NCBI GenBank assembly: GCA_905221605.1
Contig: CAJNDS010002790.1
Coordinates: forward strand, 778,597 to 842,596
Origin: Symbiodinium natans
Taxonomy: Eukaryota; Sar; Dinophyceae; Suessiales; Symbiodiniaceae
DNA: 64,000 nt
Direction: 5' to 3'
Within the stretch, counting starts at the first letter, position 1, and the number at the start of each line of letters is the position of its first letter. A program made the translations under genes and the position numbers. The notes beneath the pieces were generated by a model that was not told the origin of the DNA, searched no databases, and saw only the letters and a program-made list of their open reading frames with translations. Shown here piece by piece: positions 21,050 to 31,214 of this stretch.

Positions 21050-22936
21050 TCAAAAGATCTGTGCCCGCTCAAACATTCCCAAATGTGCAGTGACAACGTG
21101 TACACAATCGAAAAACGAAGAGCCAAAGCCCGTCATGTCACATCTTTCAGGAGGGGCCGCGCAGGCCAACCAGGGTGATGGTTTTCTGGCCAGGGTCGCC
21201 ACGAAGGTCTGCGTGCCGTCAAGCAGGGCGAGCATCATGTGGAGCGTGAACCGCTTATGGTCTGAAAGCGAGCGGCGATCCTCCAATTGCCCACCTGGGT
21301 AGATGAGGCGCGGCTTTTCCGGTGGGACGCCCGTCTTATCCGGGATCTGCGCCTTCGCATTGCCAAACGCTTTGGAAGCCTCAACAACCAGCGTGATGGT
21401 CTTGCTGGTCAGGGTCGTCACGAAGGTCTGCATGCTACCAAGCAGGGGGAGCATCACGTAGAGCATGAACTCCTTGTCGTCCGACTGCTCGCTTGCAAAG
21501 ATGAGGCGCCACTGAATGAGTGATATGTTCGCTGCGCCCTGGGTCGTCGCCTTCATGTGGGCGGAGACGGTCGTGTCGGCCAGCGTCTTCTCGAAGCACT
21601 GCGTGCCACCGCGTAGGTGTAGCACCAGGTGGAGCACTGAATCGTGGTCTGCGCAGCCGTCCTCCAACTGCATTCTCGCAAGGATGAAGTGCTGGATGTA
21701 CACCGTGTCCTGGGTCGTCGCCTTCATGTTGGTCATGTCGGCCAGCGTCTTCTCGAAGCACTGCGTGCCACCGCGTAGGTGTAGCACCAGGTGGAGCACT
21801 GAATCATGGTCTGAAATCGCGCAGCCATCCTCCAACTGCATTCTTGCAAGGATGAAGTGCTGGATGTACACCGTGTCCTGGGTCGTCGCCTTCATGTTGG
21901 TCATGTCGGCCAGCGTCTTCTCGAAGCACTGCGTGCCACCGCATAGGTGTAGCACCAGGTGGAGCACTGAATCGTGCTCTGAAATCGCGCAGCCGTCCTC
22001 CAACTGCATTCTTGCAAGGATGAAGTGCTGGATGTACACCGTGTCCTGGGTCGTCGCCTTCATGTTGGTCATGTCGGCCAGCGTCTTCTCGAAGCACTGC
22101 GTGCCACCGCATGGGTGTAGCACCAGGTGGAGCATTGAATCGTGGTCTGAAATCGCGCAGCCGTCCTCCAACTGCATTCTTGCAAGGATGAAATGCTGGA
22201 TGTACACCGTGTCCTGGGTCGTCGCCTTCATGTTGGTCATGTCGGCCAGCGTCTTCTCGAAGCACTGCGTGCCACCGCATAGGTGTAGCACCAGGTGGAG
22301 CACTGAATCGTGGTCTGCGCAGCCGTCCTCCAACTGCATTCTTGCAAGGATGAAGTGCTGGATGTACACCGTGTCCTGGGTCGTCGCCTTCATGTTGGTC
22401 ATGTCGGCCAGCGTCTTCTCGAAGCACTGCGTGCCACCGCATAGGTGTAGCACCAGGTGGAGCACTGAATCGTGCTCTGAAATCGCGCAGCCGTCCTCCA
22501 ACTGCATTCTTGCAAGGATGAAGTGCTGGATGTACACCATGTCCTGGGTCGTCGCCTTCATGTTGGTCATGTCGGCCAGCGTCTTCTCGAAGCACTGCGT
22601 GCCACCGCATAGGTGTAGCGCCAGAGAAAGCATGGGCTCCTGCTGGACGTCGTAGCCTGAAAATGCGTTGCCATCCTCCCATTGCTCGCATGCACAGATG
22701 AGGCTCTGATGATTGGTTGAGACGCCGTCCTTTTCCTGTACGTTGTCAATCGCTGCCGAAACCTGAACAGTGAAGGTGCGGGTCCTGCTGAGGAAGATCC
22801 GCTCTGGGCACTCCCATTCCTGGCGGCAGAAAAGCAACTTTTCCTCATCATCAGGCGACATGCAAGCGCAATGTTTGTCTGATGCATGGCACTCCATCTT
22901 GCCGTAGCTCAAGATGCTGGAGCGCACTCCTTGCAT
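21050..22936 (-). CDS. Degenerate polyubiquitin-like repeat protein, 628 codons
   Basis: One uninterrupted minus-strand frame from ATG at 22936. Residues around 45-110 follow the ubiquitin fold ([44 protein letters not shown]). Six nearly identical shortened units of 54 or 56 residues follow, each starting [10 protein letters not shown] and ending [13 protein letters not shown] or HLRGG. A diverged unit ([10 protein letters not shown]) and a full-length unit ([38 protein letters not shown]) come next, then a broken start of another ([12 protein letters not shown]). The KTLxDMTxM, QLEDG and [10 protein letters not shown] blocks match ubiquitin, but the middle of each repeated unit has lost about 20 residues, including positions of most linkage lysines. 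Some units end in CGG or PCGG instead of RGG. It could be a pseudogene kept open by array homogenisation, or a novel ubiquitin-like repeat protein. No stop codon argues mildly for function. Confidence 0.6.
   Translation of the reverse strand: MQGVRSSILSYGKMECHASDKHCACMSPDDEEKLLFCRQEWECPERIFLSRTRTFTVQVSAAIDNVQEKDGVSTNHQSLICACEQWEDGNAFSGYDVQQEPMLSLALHLCGGTQCFEKTLADMTNMKATTQDMVYIQHFILARMQLEDGCAISEHDSVLHLVLHLCGGTQCFEKTLADMTNMKATTQDTVYIQHFILARMQLEDGCADHDSVLHLVLHLCGGTQCFEKTLADMTNMKATTQDTVYIQHFILARMQLEDGCAISDHDSMLHLVLHPCGGTQCFEKTLADMTNMKATTQDTVYIQHFILARMQLEDGCAISEHDSVLHLVLHLCGGTQCFEKTLADMTNMKATTQDTVYIQHFILARMQLEDGCAISDHDSVLHLVLHLRGGTQCFEKTLADMTNMKATTQDTVYIQHFILARMQLEDGCADHDSVLHLVLHLRGGTQCFEKTLADTTVSAHMKATTQGAANISLIQWRLIFASEQSDDKEFMLYVMLPLLGSMQTFVTTLTSKTITLVVEASKAFGNAKAQIPDKTGVPPEKPRLIYPGGQLEDRRSLSDHKRFTLHMMLALLDGTQTFVATLARKPSPWLACAAPPERCDMTGFGSSFFDCVHVVTAHLGMFERAQIF
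21540..22620. repeat. Tandem DNA array, 162/168-bp units
   Basis: The marker GCACTGCGTGCCACCG recurs at 21596, 21758, 21926, 22094, 22262, 22424 and 22592. Spacings are 162, 168, 168, 168, 162 and 168 bp. The 6-bp difference is loss of two codons (IS) before D/E-H-D-S in the encoded unit. Units differ by only a few bases, so the array was homogenised or amplified recently. Because the unit length is a multiple of three, long frames are open on both strands; only the minus-strand frame with ubiquitin blocks is taken as coding. Confidence 0.9.
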
Positions 22937-23770
22937 GCCTGCAAATCCTTAATCGCTACGCATGCAATCATCTGGCTCGTGACGTGCCCACATTTCCCAT
23001 TCGAGCTATCTGCAACAAGGGGCACTGGGGCGCTACGAAAATCCTACCAGCCTCGCTGGTGAGGCGATTCGGGCCCTCCGAAGCTCCTGGTGAATACTTT
23101 TTAGGGTTTAGGGTTTAGGGTTCTATAGGGTTTAGGGTTTAGGGCGCTCCCCAGGCTTTCTTAGGTTCAGAGACCTAGTCGGTCTGGTGTTGATGGTTTG
23201 GGGTTAAGAGTCAGCTGCTGGCTAAAGTCGATTCCTACATGGAAACTACACCCGAAGCAGCAGGAAATCTGATCAAACCGACCCTAAGCCACTGAAAAAA
23301 GGGTACTCTTATGAAAGAGTTCCTGGCGGCCCTAGAAACCCGAGGCTCTGGATGGGCATACGATGGCTTCAGAGGTCCCAACGACCGATGTCTGTTTGTG
23401 TTTTGTTTGCGTGGAGGTGCGCGACCTGGGCTTGTAGGAAGTTTAGTGCTTCGGGCTTTCTGGCAGGGATCCTGATGGTAGTCCTGTTTCGTGTGGGAGT
23501 TTGTGGGAGTTTGTGGGAGTTTGTGGGAGTGTGAGGCGCATGCCTTGTCGTGCTGCTTCACGCATTTGGATCAGTCTGGTACGAGTTCAGGACGCAGGCT
23601 ATCTGAGTTCCAGGCCATGTTTTTGTAGGTCACCTGCGAAGGACGCCAGACGGCTTAGGGTTGAGAGTTGATATGGTTGATAACCCTAAACCCTAACCGT
23701 TAGCCCTAAGCCCTAAACCCTTATAGGGGTCAGGGCTTGAGGCTCCTGCAGTGCTGTAGCTGACAGCGCC
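22937..23770. other. Intergenic interval between divergent genes
   Basis: Separates the minus-strand polyubiquitin-like ORF from the plus-strand intronless BTB gene, so both promoters may lie here. It contains a TTTAGGG tract at 23101-23143, a fourfold GTGGGAGTTT repeat at 23493-23530, and a TTTAGGG/CCCTAAA mixture at 23655-23720. No convincing spliced-leader remnant was seen upstream of either ATG. Confidence 0.4.
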
Positions 23771-24967
23771 ATGAACCTGATCGTTCGAGATGATCCGGCT
23801 TCTCTGCCTGCTGTGTTGCAAGCTTGCTTTGGGAAGGATGGCAACTTTACCATCATCGTGGAGGAGCCACGCGGAGAGGACACTTACAGTTCGGCAGGCC
23901 CTGCAGGCTCGGTGAAGCGCACGGAGTTCAAGGTCTGGGCCTCCCTCCTTGCGCAGCAGTCACCGGTTCTTGGGGCCCTGGTCTACTCTGACAATTTCGA
24001 GGAAAGTCGGAAGGCGCAAGTGGTCATCCGGGACTTCTCCGCTGGCGCCGTAGAGAGGTTCTTGCAGTTCTTGTACTCTGGAGTTGTGGAAGGCTCTCCT
24101 GGCATGCTGGTGGAAGTAGCTGCCTTAGCAGACAAGTACCAGACGAAGAAGCTGCACTCGCTCTGCATGCAAGCCATCTGCGGGAAAGCACTCCAGCCCG
24201 AGATGGCCTGCGAGATCTTTGTTTCCGCGGGCCATTTTGGGCTGCCTGACTTGCGCATGGAGGCCTTTGAGCAGATCCTGATCTATCCCGAAAAGGCCTT
24301 GAAGGCACGCCCGGCACTCTCACCGGAGCTCTTAGAGGAGATCCTGCAGTCGGCTTATCTCTGCGTAGAGGACAAGAGCCTTCGAGCTCTCCTCCGAGAT
24401 TGGGGCAAGTCGGGAAGCGACTCCTTGCAGCCCATCATCGAAGCTCAAATCCACCGAACACACGTTCGCAACCCTGCGGCTTTCTGCATGCACGTGCTGG
24501 GCAGCCTCTGGGATCGCTATAATGAGACTGGAAAGAAGGGTGCCTTTCTTTGCTACTGGGTGCTGGTGAGCCTTGGACCCCGCCAAGCGCAGATCATCTC
24601 CAGTGATGCGAAAGAGTTGCTGGACTTGGCTCGGGGCGACTGGAAGCGTGAGTTTTCAACAGGTTGGCTGCAGTGGCAGCTTCCCTACTCGCACGTTTAC
24701 CTGATGGGCTTCTGCTTCGTCAACGACATTCCAGCAACGACGTCGTTTCGAATCTGGTGCTCCAGCGACGGAGCATCATGGCACCAGGCCTATGAGTCTG
24801 AAGGAAAGCAGATCAATGCGAACAGCTTCCTGGCTTGTAGCGGAGGATCCCGTGGTCGGGTGAAGTGGTTCAGGCTCGAAGTCCTCAAAGGCGTTCTCTC
24901 CAATAACCAAGGTCTCTATGACTCTGGCTCTGGCTTCCGTATCCGTGGTATCTTGCAAGACGAGTGA
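23771..24967 (+). CDS. Intact single-exon BTB-BACK-discoidin-like protein, 398 aa
   Basis: Probable substrate adaptor. BTB/POZ spans about residues 10-125 (CFGKDGNFTIIVEE, VKRTEFKVWASLL, AQVVIRDFSAGAVERFLQFL, YSGVV). BACK-like helices span about 130-215 (PEMACEIFVSAGHFGLPDLR, EAFEQILIYPE, ELLEEILQSAYLC). The C-terminal F5/8C-like region spans about 255-398 (KKGAFLCYWVLVSLGP, LPYSHVYLMGFCF, FRIWCSSDGASWHQAY, VKWFRLEVLKG, RIRGILQDE). Domain order recalls BTBD9, though that family often has two discoidin domains. The ATG at 23771 is the natural start, since TTTAGGG-like filler lies just upstream. Unlike its paralogues at 6631 and 45155 it has no introns, which fits a retrocopy; the frame is fully intact. 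Partner and target are unknown. Confidence 0.85.
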   Translation: MNLIVRDDPASLPAVLQACFGKDGNFTIIVEEPRGEDTYSSAGPAGSVKRTEFKVWASLLAQQSPVLGALVYSDNFEESRKAQVVIRDFSAGAVERFLQFLYSGVVEGSPGMLVEVAALADKYQTKKLHSLCMQAICGKALQPEMACEIFVSAGHFGLPDLRMEAFEQILIYPEKALKARPALSPELLEEILQSAYLCVEDKSLRALLRDWGKSGSDSLQPIIEAQIHRTHVRNPAAFCMHVLGSLWDRYNETGKKGAFLCYWVLVSLGPRQAQIISSDAKELLDLARGDWKREFSTGWLQWQLPYSHVYLMGFCFVNDIPATTSFRIWCSSDGASWHQAYESEGKQINANSFLACSGGSRGRVKWFRLEVLKGVLSNNQGLYDSGSGFRIRGILQDE

Positions 24968-27900
24968 CCCATAAGGTCTTGCTCAACCACCTCAGCTATC
25001 CTTTCATGATCGCTACGCCCTCTTCGGTGCGGGAGAAAAAGTCTGCCACCCGGATCGATTCTGTACTCTGCGTGCTCGAGACTTCGTTTTTCTTCCTATT
25101 GGTAAGAGCACGTAAGACCCCCTCCAGGCCTCTAGGGCTTAGGGTTTCCAGGGTTTCGGGTTTACAGGCTTCACGGGGCTTACATGGATTTCAGGGTGTA
25201 GAAGGTTCACAGGGTTGAGGGTTTTAAGGATTAACAAGGGTTTTAGCGCTGGTTGCGGCTGACGAACACATGGCAGTCAGACAGTAGCGGGTTTTGAACG
25301 ACAAACGCAGGTTTGTATGTACGTGAGTGGTTTTTAAGAAACATATTGTTGCGCTTCAGGTGTTTTTTGTTTATGCTTTATGTCTTTATGTCGGCATTGC
25401 AAGCCTAGAGGGGCAGTCCCACAACACAATCATATGCCTCGAAACTCCACTATAAGCTCTAAACCCAAAAAGCTGAAAACCTTACAGCCAAACCCCTAAT
25501 CACCCCTCTCCCCCCAAACCTCGAGGGAAGGGGCCGCTCCGAAGCCCTAAGCCCTAAACCCTAAACGTGGGGTGAGAAGTCGGAGGAAGCCTTAGTGCCT
25601 TAGTGGCACACACACAGCCGAAAACCCTATGTTGGGGTCTATGGTATTGGGGGTACCTTATTGGGGCCCTTGTTATAAGGGGATCCTACTACTATGTCTA
25701 TTTTAGGGGTACCCTGTTTTCGTAAACCCCCAAGTCTGCCTTCAACTTATGAGAAAGGTTATCAGGACCTGAATAGGGTTATAAGTTGCCCTACTCCTAC
25801 TAAGTAACCGTGAACCTCCCAGTGCGACAGGGAAAGCAAGGGGTCGCAAGCTTTTGGGTTTAAAGTTGCCAAAGGTTTTGGGATTGGAAGGTTTTAAGGT
25901 CAAAAGGGTGTTTGGGGTCTATAGGGTTTTAGACGTTATCGGAGCTTTGGCGTTCGGCGCTTTTCCTCCAAGTTCTGAGAGCCTCCATAACCCGACAAAC
26001 CCTAAACCATAAATTCAAGAGCCTCCGGCTCAAGTCGCCGACTTTGCAGGAGAACAGGTGCAGGGTTTGGGGTTTGGTTTTGGGTTTTACGGTTCAAACT
26101 TTTGGCGTCAACGCCCAGATCTGGTGGGGGGGCGGGGGGGTGGAAAAACAAAGTTTAACCAAGCATGCTCACCCAGGCCCCATGTTCCGAGAAGTCGCAC
26201 AGTGCGCGTTACGCAAAAGTTGCCCTACCCCCCCCGCGTTTTGGGAGTGTAAGGAGAGGTTTCACCTCTGCAAACCTTTTGGGTTAGGGTTAGGGTTTGT
26301 GGGTGTAAGGTTTAGGGTTTAGGGTTCAGAGTTGAGGGTATATCCAGCGCTTGTCGGGCATTCTTCATCTTTTAGTGTTTCTATGTTTATTTGAAAGATG
26401 TTTTGGGTCTCGAGTTTGGGGCGCTCGGGTTTGCGGTGCGAGGGTGTTTTGGGGTATCAGAGCCTCCCCATTGTCCCTTCATGGCAGCCAGGGTTCAGGG
26501 TCTAGTAGGGTTTTGGGTTGAGGGAGTAGGGTTTAGGGTTGAATTAGGGCTTAGGGTTTAAGGTTTAAGGTTTAGGGCTTAGGGCTTTGGGTTTAGGATT
26601 TAAGTTTTAGGGTGCAGGGTTTAGGGTTTGGGGCTTAGGATTGAAGTTAGGGAAGTTTTTGGACATGGCAGATCTAAAGCTTCCAATCCTGAACTTGAAT
26701 TTTGACAGCCCCACGGCCCTAAGTACCCCAAATCCGATGACCCTAAACCCTAAACCCTAAACCCTGAACCCCAAACCCTAGACCCTAAACCCTAAACCCT
26801 AAGCCCTGAAAGAAGCATATGATAGCTTGCTCTGTCTAAAGAAATTTGACAGAGGTGGAATCATCATCCGTGGCCAGCTCAGTGCAGTGTCTTGTGAGCC
26901 GCAGGAAAGATACAAGGGTTTTGGGTGTAGGGTTCAGGGTTTAGGGTTTAGGGTTTAGGGTTCAGCATCTGCAGTCCAAGCATTCACTAGTCAAGCCATT
27001 TAGCTTGGAAGAATACCCAACAGTCAGAAAATATACAGTTCACTCAATCCATAAACCCTAGGCGCCAGACTTTGGGGCCCAAACACTAGGTCCTCAAACC
27101 CTGAAGCCCTAAACCCTATGCCCCACACCCTCGGGCCCACATAACCCTATGCCCCACCTGAACCCTAAACCATAAACCCTAAACCCTAAACCTTAAACGC
27201 CAGGGCCCAAAGCCTGGCCCTAAACCCTTTGGCCCAAACCCTAGGGCGAAACGCTACAATGCCCTAGACATCCCCAGACCCTATGCCCCAAACCCTCGGG
27301 CCTTAAACCCTAAACCAAGACACTGTGCCCCAAACCCTAGGGCCCTTAACCCTATGTCCCAAGCCCTAGGGCCCTTAACCCTATGCCTTAAACCCGAGGG
27401 CCGGAATCCCTATGCCCCAAACCCTAGGACCCAAACTAGGGCGCTGAACCCCATGCCCCAGGCAATTGCAACAACAAGAGCCGGCGACGAACTTTTGACA
27501 TTTGCCGGCCAACTTTTGTTCATGTGCCCCGGCAAGTGTCAAACTTCGCCCGGCACATGTCAAAAGTTTGATGGCGATTGTTAAGAGTTCGTCGGCAATT
27601 GTTTTTTTTTAGCAGTTGCCGGTGAAGTTTTGAGATTTGCCGGCGAACTCTCGAGAGTTTTAATTATTCTGTATGAAAGAGAGGTTCTCATGTATGAAGG
27701 AGAGGTTTAGGATTTGGGGTTTTGGGTTTAGCGTGAGAGGGGGGGGGATCAAGGTTTTTAGAGCACCCTAGGTCATAGCTTTGGCAGGATGTAAGGGACC
27801 TACGGATACTGGAGACTGCTTGTACATCGCATCATTGCGCTCCTCCTGTAGTTGCGGACGCTTGCAGACTTGAGAGCCCCACCCTACAATCACACGAAGA

Positions 27901-28440
27901 TGAACGTTAAGCCCTGACCCCTGAGCCCATATCCTATGTCACCTGAAGCGCGAAACTTACTCAACCCCTAAACTTGTTCCTATCGCCCGAAGCTCGCAAC
28001 ATTCCGAATGGCCCCCCCAAACCCCCCCCCCCCCCGCCCCCGAAGGGGAGGCGCGTTTTGGGGGGTGTAAGGAAGGTTTGACCTCCGCAAACCCATCCAA
28101 CACGCCGCCAGGGTCGGCGGACCCTACAAACCCTGAACCCCACAAGCCCTAAACCCGAAATCCTAACCCTGGCACCCGCAACCCTCCCTGAACCCCGAGC
28201 GGCCTTCCACTGCTTTGTTGTTCTCCAGTCCCGTCCTGCGAGCCATGTCTCATCTTCGGGGTCTATAGGGTTGAGGGTTTACAGGGTTTTTAGGGTTTAT
28301 CGGGTTTGTAGAGTTTATAGGTATATATGGACTTTGGGGGTTTATAGAGTTTAAAGGGTCTACCGGGTTTATCGGGTTTATAGTGTTTAGGACGTAGGGA
28401 CTCTTGAGGTCAGAATTTGGGACGCAGGGGCTCCGGAGGA
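24968..28440. repeat. Repeat-rich intergenic DNA
   Basis: No coding exon recognised. Contents include degenerate TTTAGGG tracts (25130-25240, 26280-26340, 26490-26660, 26920-26965), CCCTAAA tracts (26735-26815, 27040-27460, the latter with a longer unit alternating CCCTAAACCCTATGCCCC and CCCTAGGGCCC words), a short-element copy at 25628-25735, a partial inverted-repeat element at 25755-25830, and a GCCGGCAA/TTTGCCGGC-rich patch at 27460-27660. Pieces of the last form imperfect repeats of ACTTTTGACATTTGCCGGC. Confidence 0.55.
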
Positions 28441-28521
28441 ATGCAAGTCACATCCCGCGCCGCACCCTCGCACTTCCTGGCGCGGCTGCTGCAGCTGCCA
28501 CGACCTGCCAGCAGCCAAAAG
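28441..28521 (+). CDS. PPR gene 2, first exon: possible organelle presequence
   Basis: The ATG at 28441 opens 27 codons (MQVTSRAAPSHFLARLLQLP, then RPASSQK) up to a GT donor at 28522. The stretch has four Arg, no acidic residue and a hydrophobic-basic alternation typical of a mitochondrial-type presequence. The next exon at 29022 (VEEVLAPKLQDWRRSAGAL) joins in phase 0. A targeting signal fits the usual organellar role of PPR proteins but was not tested. Confidence 0.45.
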
Positions 28522-31183
28522 GTGCGCCGACAGGGCTCCTGAGGGGGCTTTAGGGAGGATTTAGGGTTTAGGGTTTAGTGTTCAGGGTTTAGGGTTCAGG
28601 GTTTAGAGTTTAGTGTGTTGTCATTTTCTGGGGTGCCATGGGCGAATTCCAGAACTCCTAACACACCAGGACCTCAATAATGGCTCAAACATATGCATCA
28701 TTTCATGTATTCAGTATTTGTACGTAGGCCTGTTTTGGATTAACACTTCCCTCTATCTTTACTCATACGTACATAACTGTATTTGCGCGCTTGGAAGCTC
28801 TCAACTAAAAGCGTTTAAGGTCTACTTGGACATTCATGGGTACTAACAAGTAGGGTTGCAAGTACATGACGATGGTTATAACCTTATTTAGGGTACTTAT
28901 AACCGTACTTATCAATACGCTAACCCCTAAACCCTAATCCCTAAACCCTGAACCCTGAACCCGAAACCCTAAACCCTAAACCCTACTTTGTGAACCTCCA
29001 AGTATGAGCCTGTGGCCACAGGTGGAGGAAGTCTTGGCACCGAAGTTGCAGGACTGGCGAAGGTCCGCCGGAGCCCTCAACAGGGTCTTGAAAACCTGCC
29101 GCATGAAGCCGGGGTTTAGGGTTTAGGGTTTAGGGTTTAGGGGGTAGGGTTTAGGGTTTAGGGTTTAGGGTTTAGGGTTTAGGGTTTAGGGCTTCAGGGT
29201 TCAGGGTTCAGGGTTTAGTGCACGAATTAGATCTCGGGTCCAAAATCCGGCTGGGGCCTTTGGGAGAGGGGTGGGAGACGTTCCTGTCATGGAAGGGTTC
29301 GATAGCTTCCTCAGCTTCTACACTGTAGCGAATGGTAGGGTTTCGGGCGTCATGGGTTGTTGCGAGCGTCTTGAACGGCAAAGGATTCAAACCCTACACC
29401 CACTAAACCCCTAAACTAAACCCTAACCCTAAACCCTAAACCCCTAAACCCTCAACACCCGCCGAAATCTCAGGAAAGACCTGAAGAGCCACAAGCGGCC
29501 GGATTTGGTCTGCCAGCTGGTGGAGCTGCTCCACAGGGACGGGCGGGTGAGGCCACTTTGTCGGAGGCAGCAGACATTGTTGTGTGCATAGTGGATTTAG
29601 GGTTTCGGGTTCAGGAGAATAGGCATTTACTACTTATAGAAGTGCAGCAGTATATATATATATGTATATGTATATAGAGTTGTGAATGTAGTCCATTATT
29701 TCTGCTCAATTGTGAATAGCGTCATTCATTTTCTCATCAGCTGCTTACTTGTAAGCATGCGCATATCTATACATATTAGAAAGATATTTACTTTGTTATC
29801 ATCTCTAACCTAAACCCTAAACCTCAACCCGAAACCCTGGCACAGAGACAAGGATGGGGCTGGCGCAGTATTCCTCAGGGCTGAGTGCCTGTGCCAGAGC
29901 CAAGCAGTGGCAGCTGGCCCTGTACTTCTTCTTCCATGCCATGCCAGAAGGTCACGTGGACCCTGATACCATCAGCTACAGTGCTACCATCACTTCCCTG
30001 GAGAAGGGTGCTCAGTGGCAGCTGGCGCTGCGGCTCTTCGATTCCATGCCGGAGTCTTCTCTCGCGGCGGATGTCATCATCTACAACGCCACCATCAGCT
30101 CCTGCGAGAAAGGTGGACACTGGCCACGGGCACTGGATTTGTTCAATGCAATGCCTGAAGCCAAACTCTCCCCCGACGTCATTAGCTACAATGCCACCAT
30201 CAGCTCCTGCCAGAAAGGGGGACAGTGGCAGCTGGCATTGCATTTGTTCAACGCAATGCCGTGGGCATCCATTGCCGCCAGCATCGTGAGCTACAGCGCT
30301 GCCATCAGCTCTTGTGAGACGGGTGCGCAGTGGCCCATGGCCTTACAACTCTTTGACTCCATCCGCGAGGTCCCAAGTGGGTCTTAAAACCTAGCCTACT
30401 GAAACATCTTCAGCTCCTCAGAACCCCAAACCTCTCACAGTACAAGAGAAGTTAATATAGTACATATTTATATATGTACATATACATATATATATCTATA
30501 TATACATATGCATATGTACATATACATATATACATATATATATATATACACTTGCAACCTGTATAAAGGCCCTGAAGCCCCTAGACCCAAGAAGGACCCG
30601 CCGTTTTCTTGCTGTCCCCGTGTTGGCAGGCCAAGCTTGTGCCCAACATCGTCAGCTGCTAGGTTTGGTTGGCACTGGTTTAGGGTTTAGGGTTTAGGGT
30701 TCAGGGTTTAGGGATGTTCTCCAACCTCCAACATGTTTTCTTGGGGAGGATGAGGGTTTGGTTTGGTGTTTAGGGTTTAAGGTTTAAAGGAGGTTGGGGG
30801 GTTAAGAACGAGATGCGGGGGGTTAAGAACGAGATGCAGAAGATATCCTCGTAGGAAGCATTCTGGTCCCACCACCGGGTTTGCCTTGAACAGCAAAAGC
30901 CAACCACAGCCAAGCATGCGATGGACATCGGGCCGAGAAGCATCTAAAGGGTCCATGTGCCCAGAAAACCCTAAACCCAAAAACCCAAACCCTAACCCAT
31001 GTAGTACAGAAACATGAGACCCCCAAGGCTATGGAGCCGTGATCAGCGCTTGTGGGGCAAGTGGGGAATGGCAGTTAGCACTGCGGCTGCTGGGCTCCCT
31101 CCATCATGAAGCTTGCTGCGTTTGTTTGGGGGTTTAGGGTGTATAGGGTTTAGGGTTGAGGGGTTTAAAGTTTTGGGTGTTTT

Positions 31184-31214
<31 letters not shown>

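Noticed and set aside
21540-22620. CRISPR-like array
   Set aside because: Units are contiguous with no variable spacers, and encode a protein repeat; the genome is clearly eukaryotic.
21516-22655. Plus-strand open frame of 379 codons (and a second minus-strand frame) across the tandem array
   Set aside because: Unit length is divisible by three, so any stop-free frame stays open. Only the minus-strand 628-codon frame shows ubiquitin blocks and extends well beyond the array.
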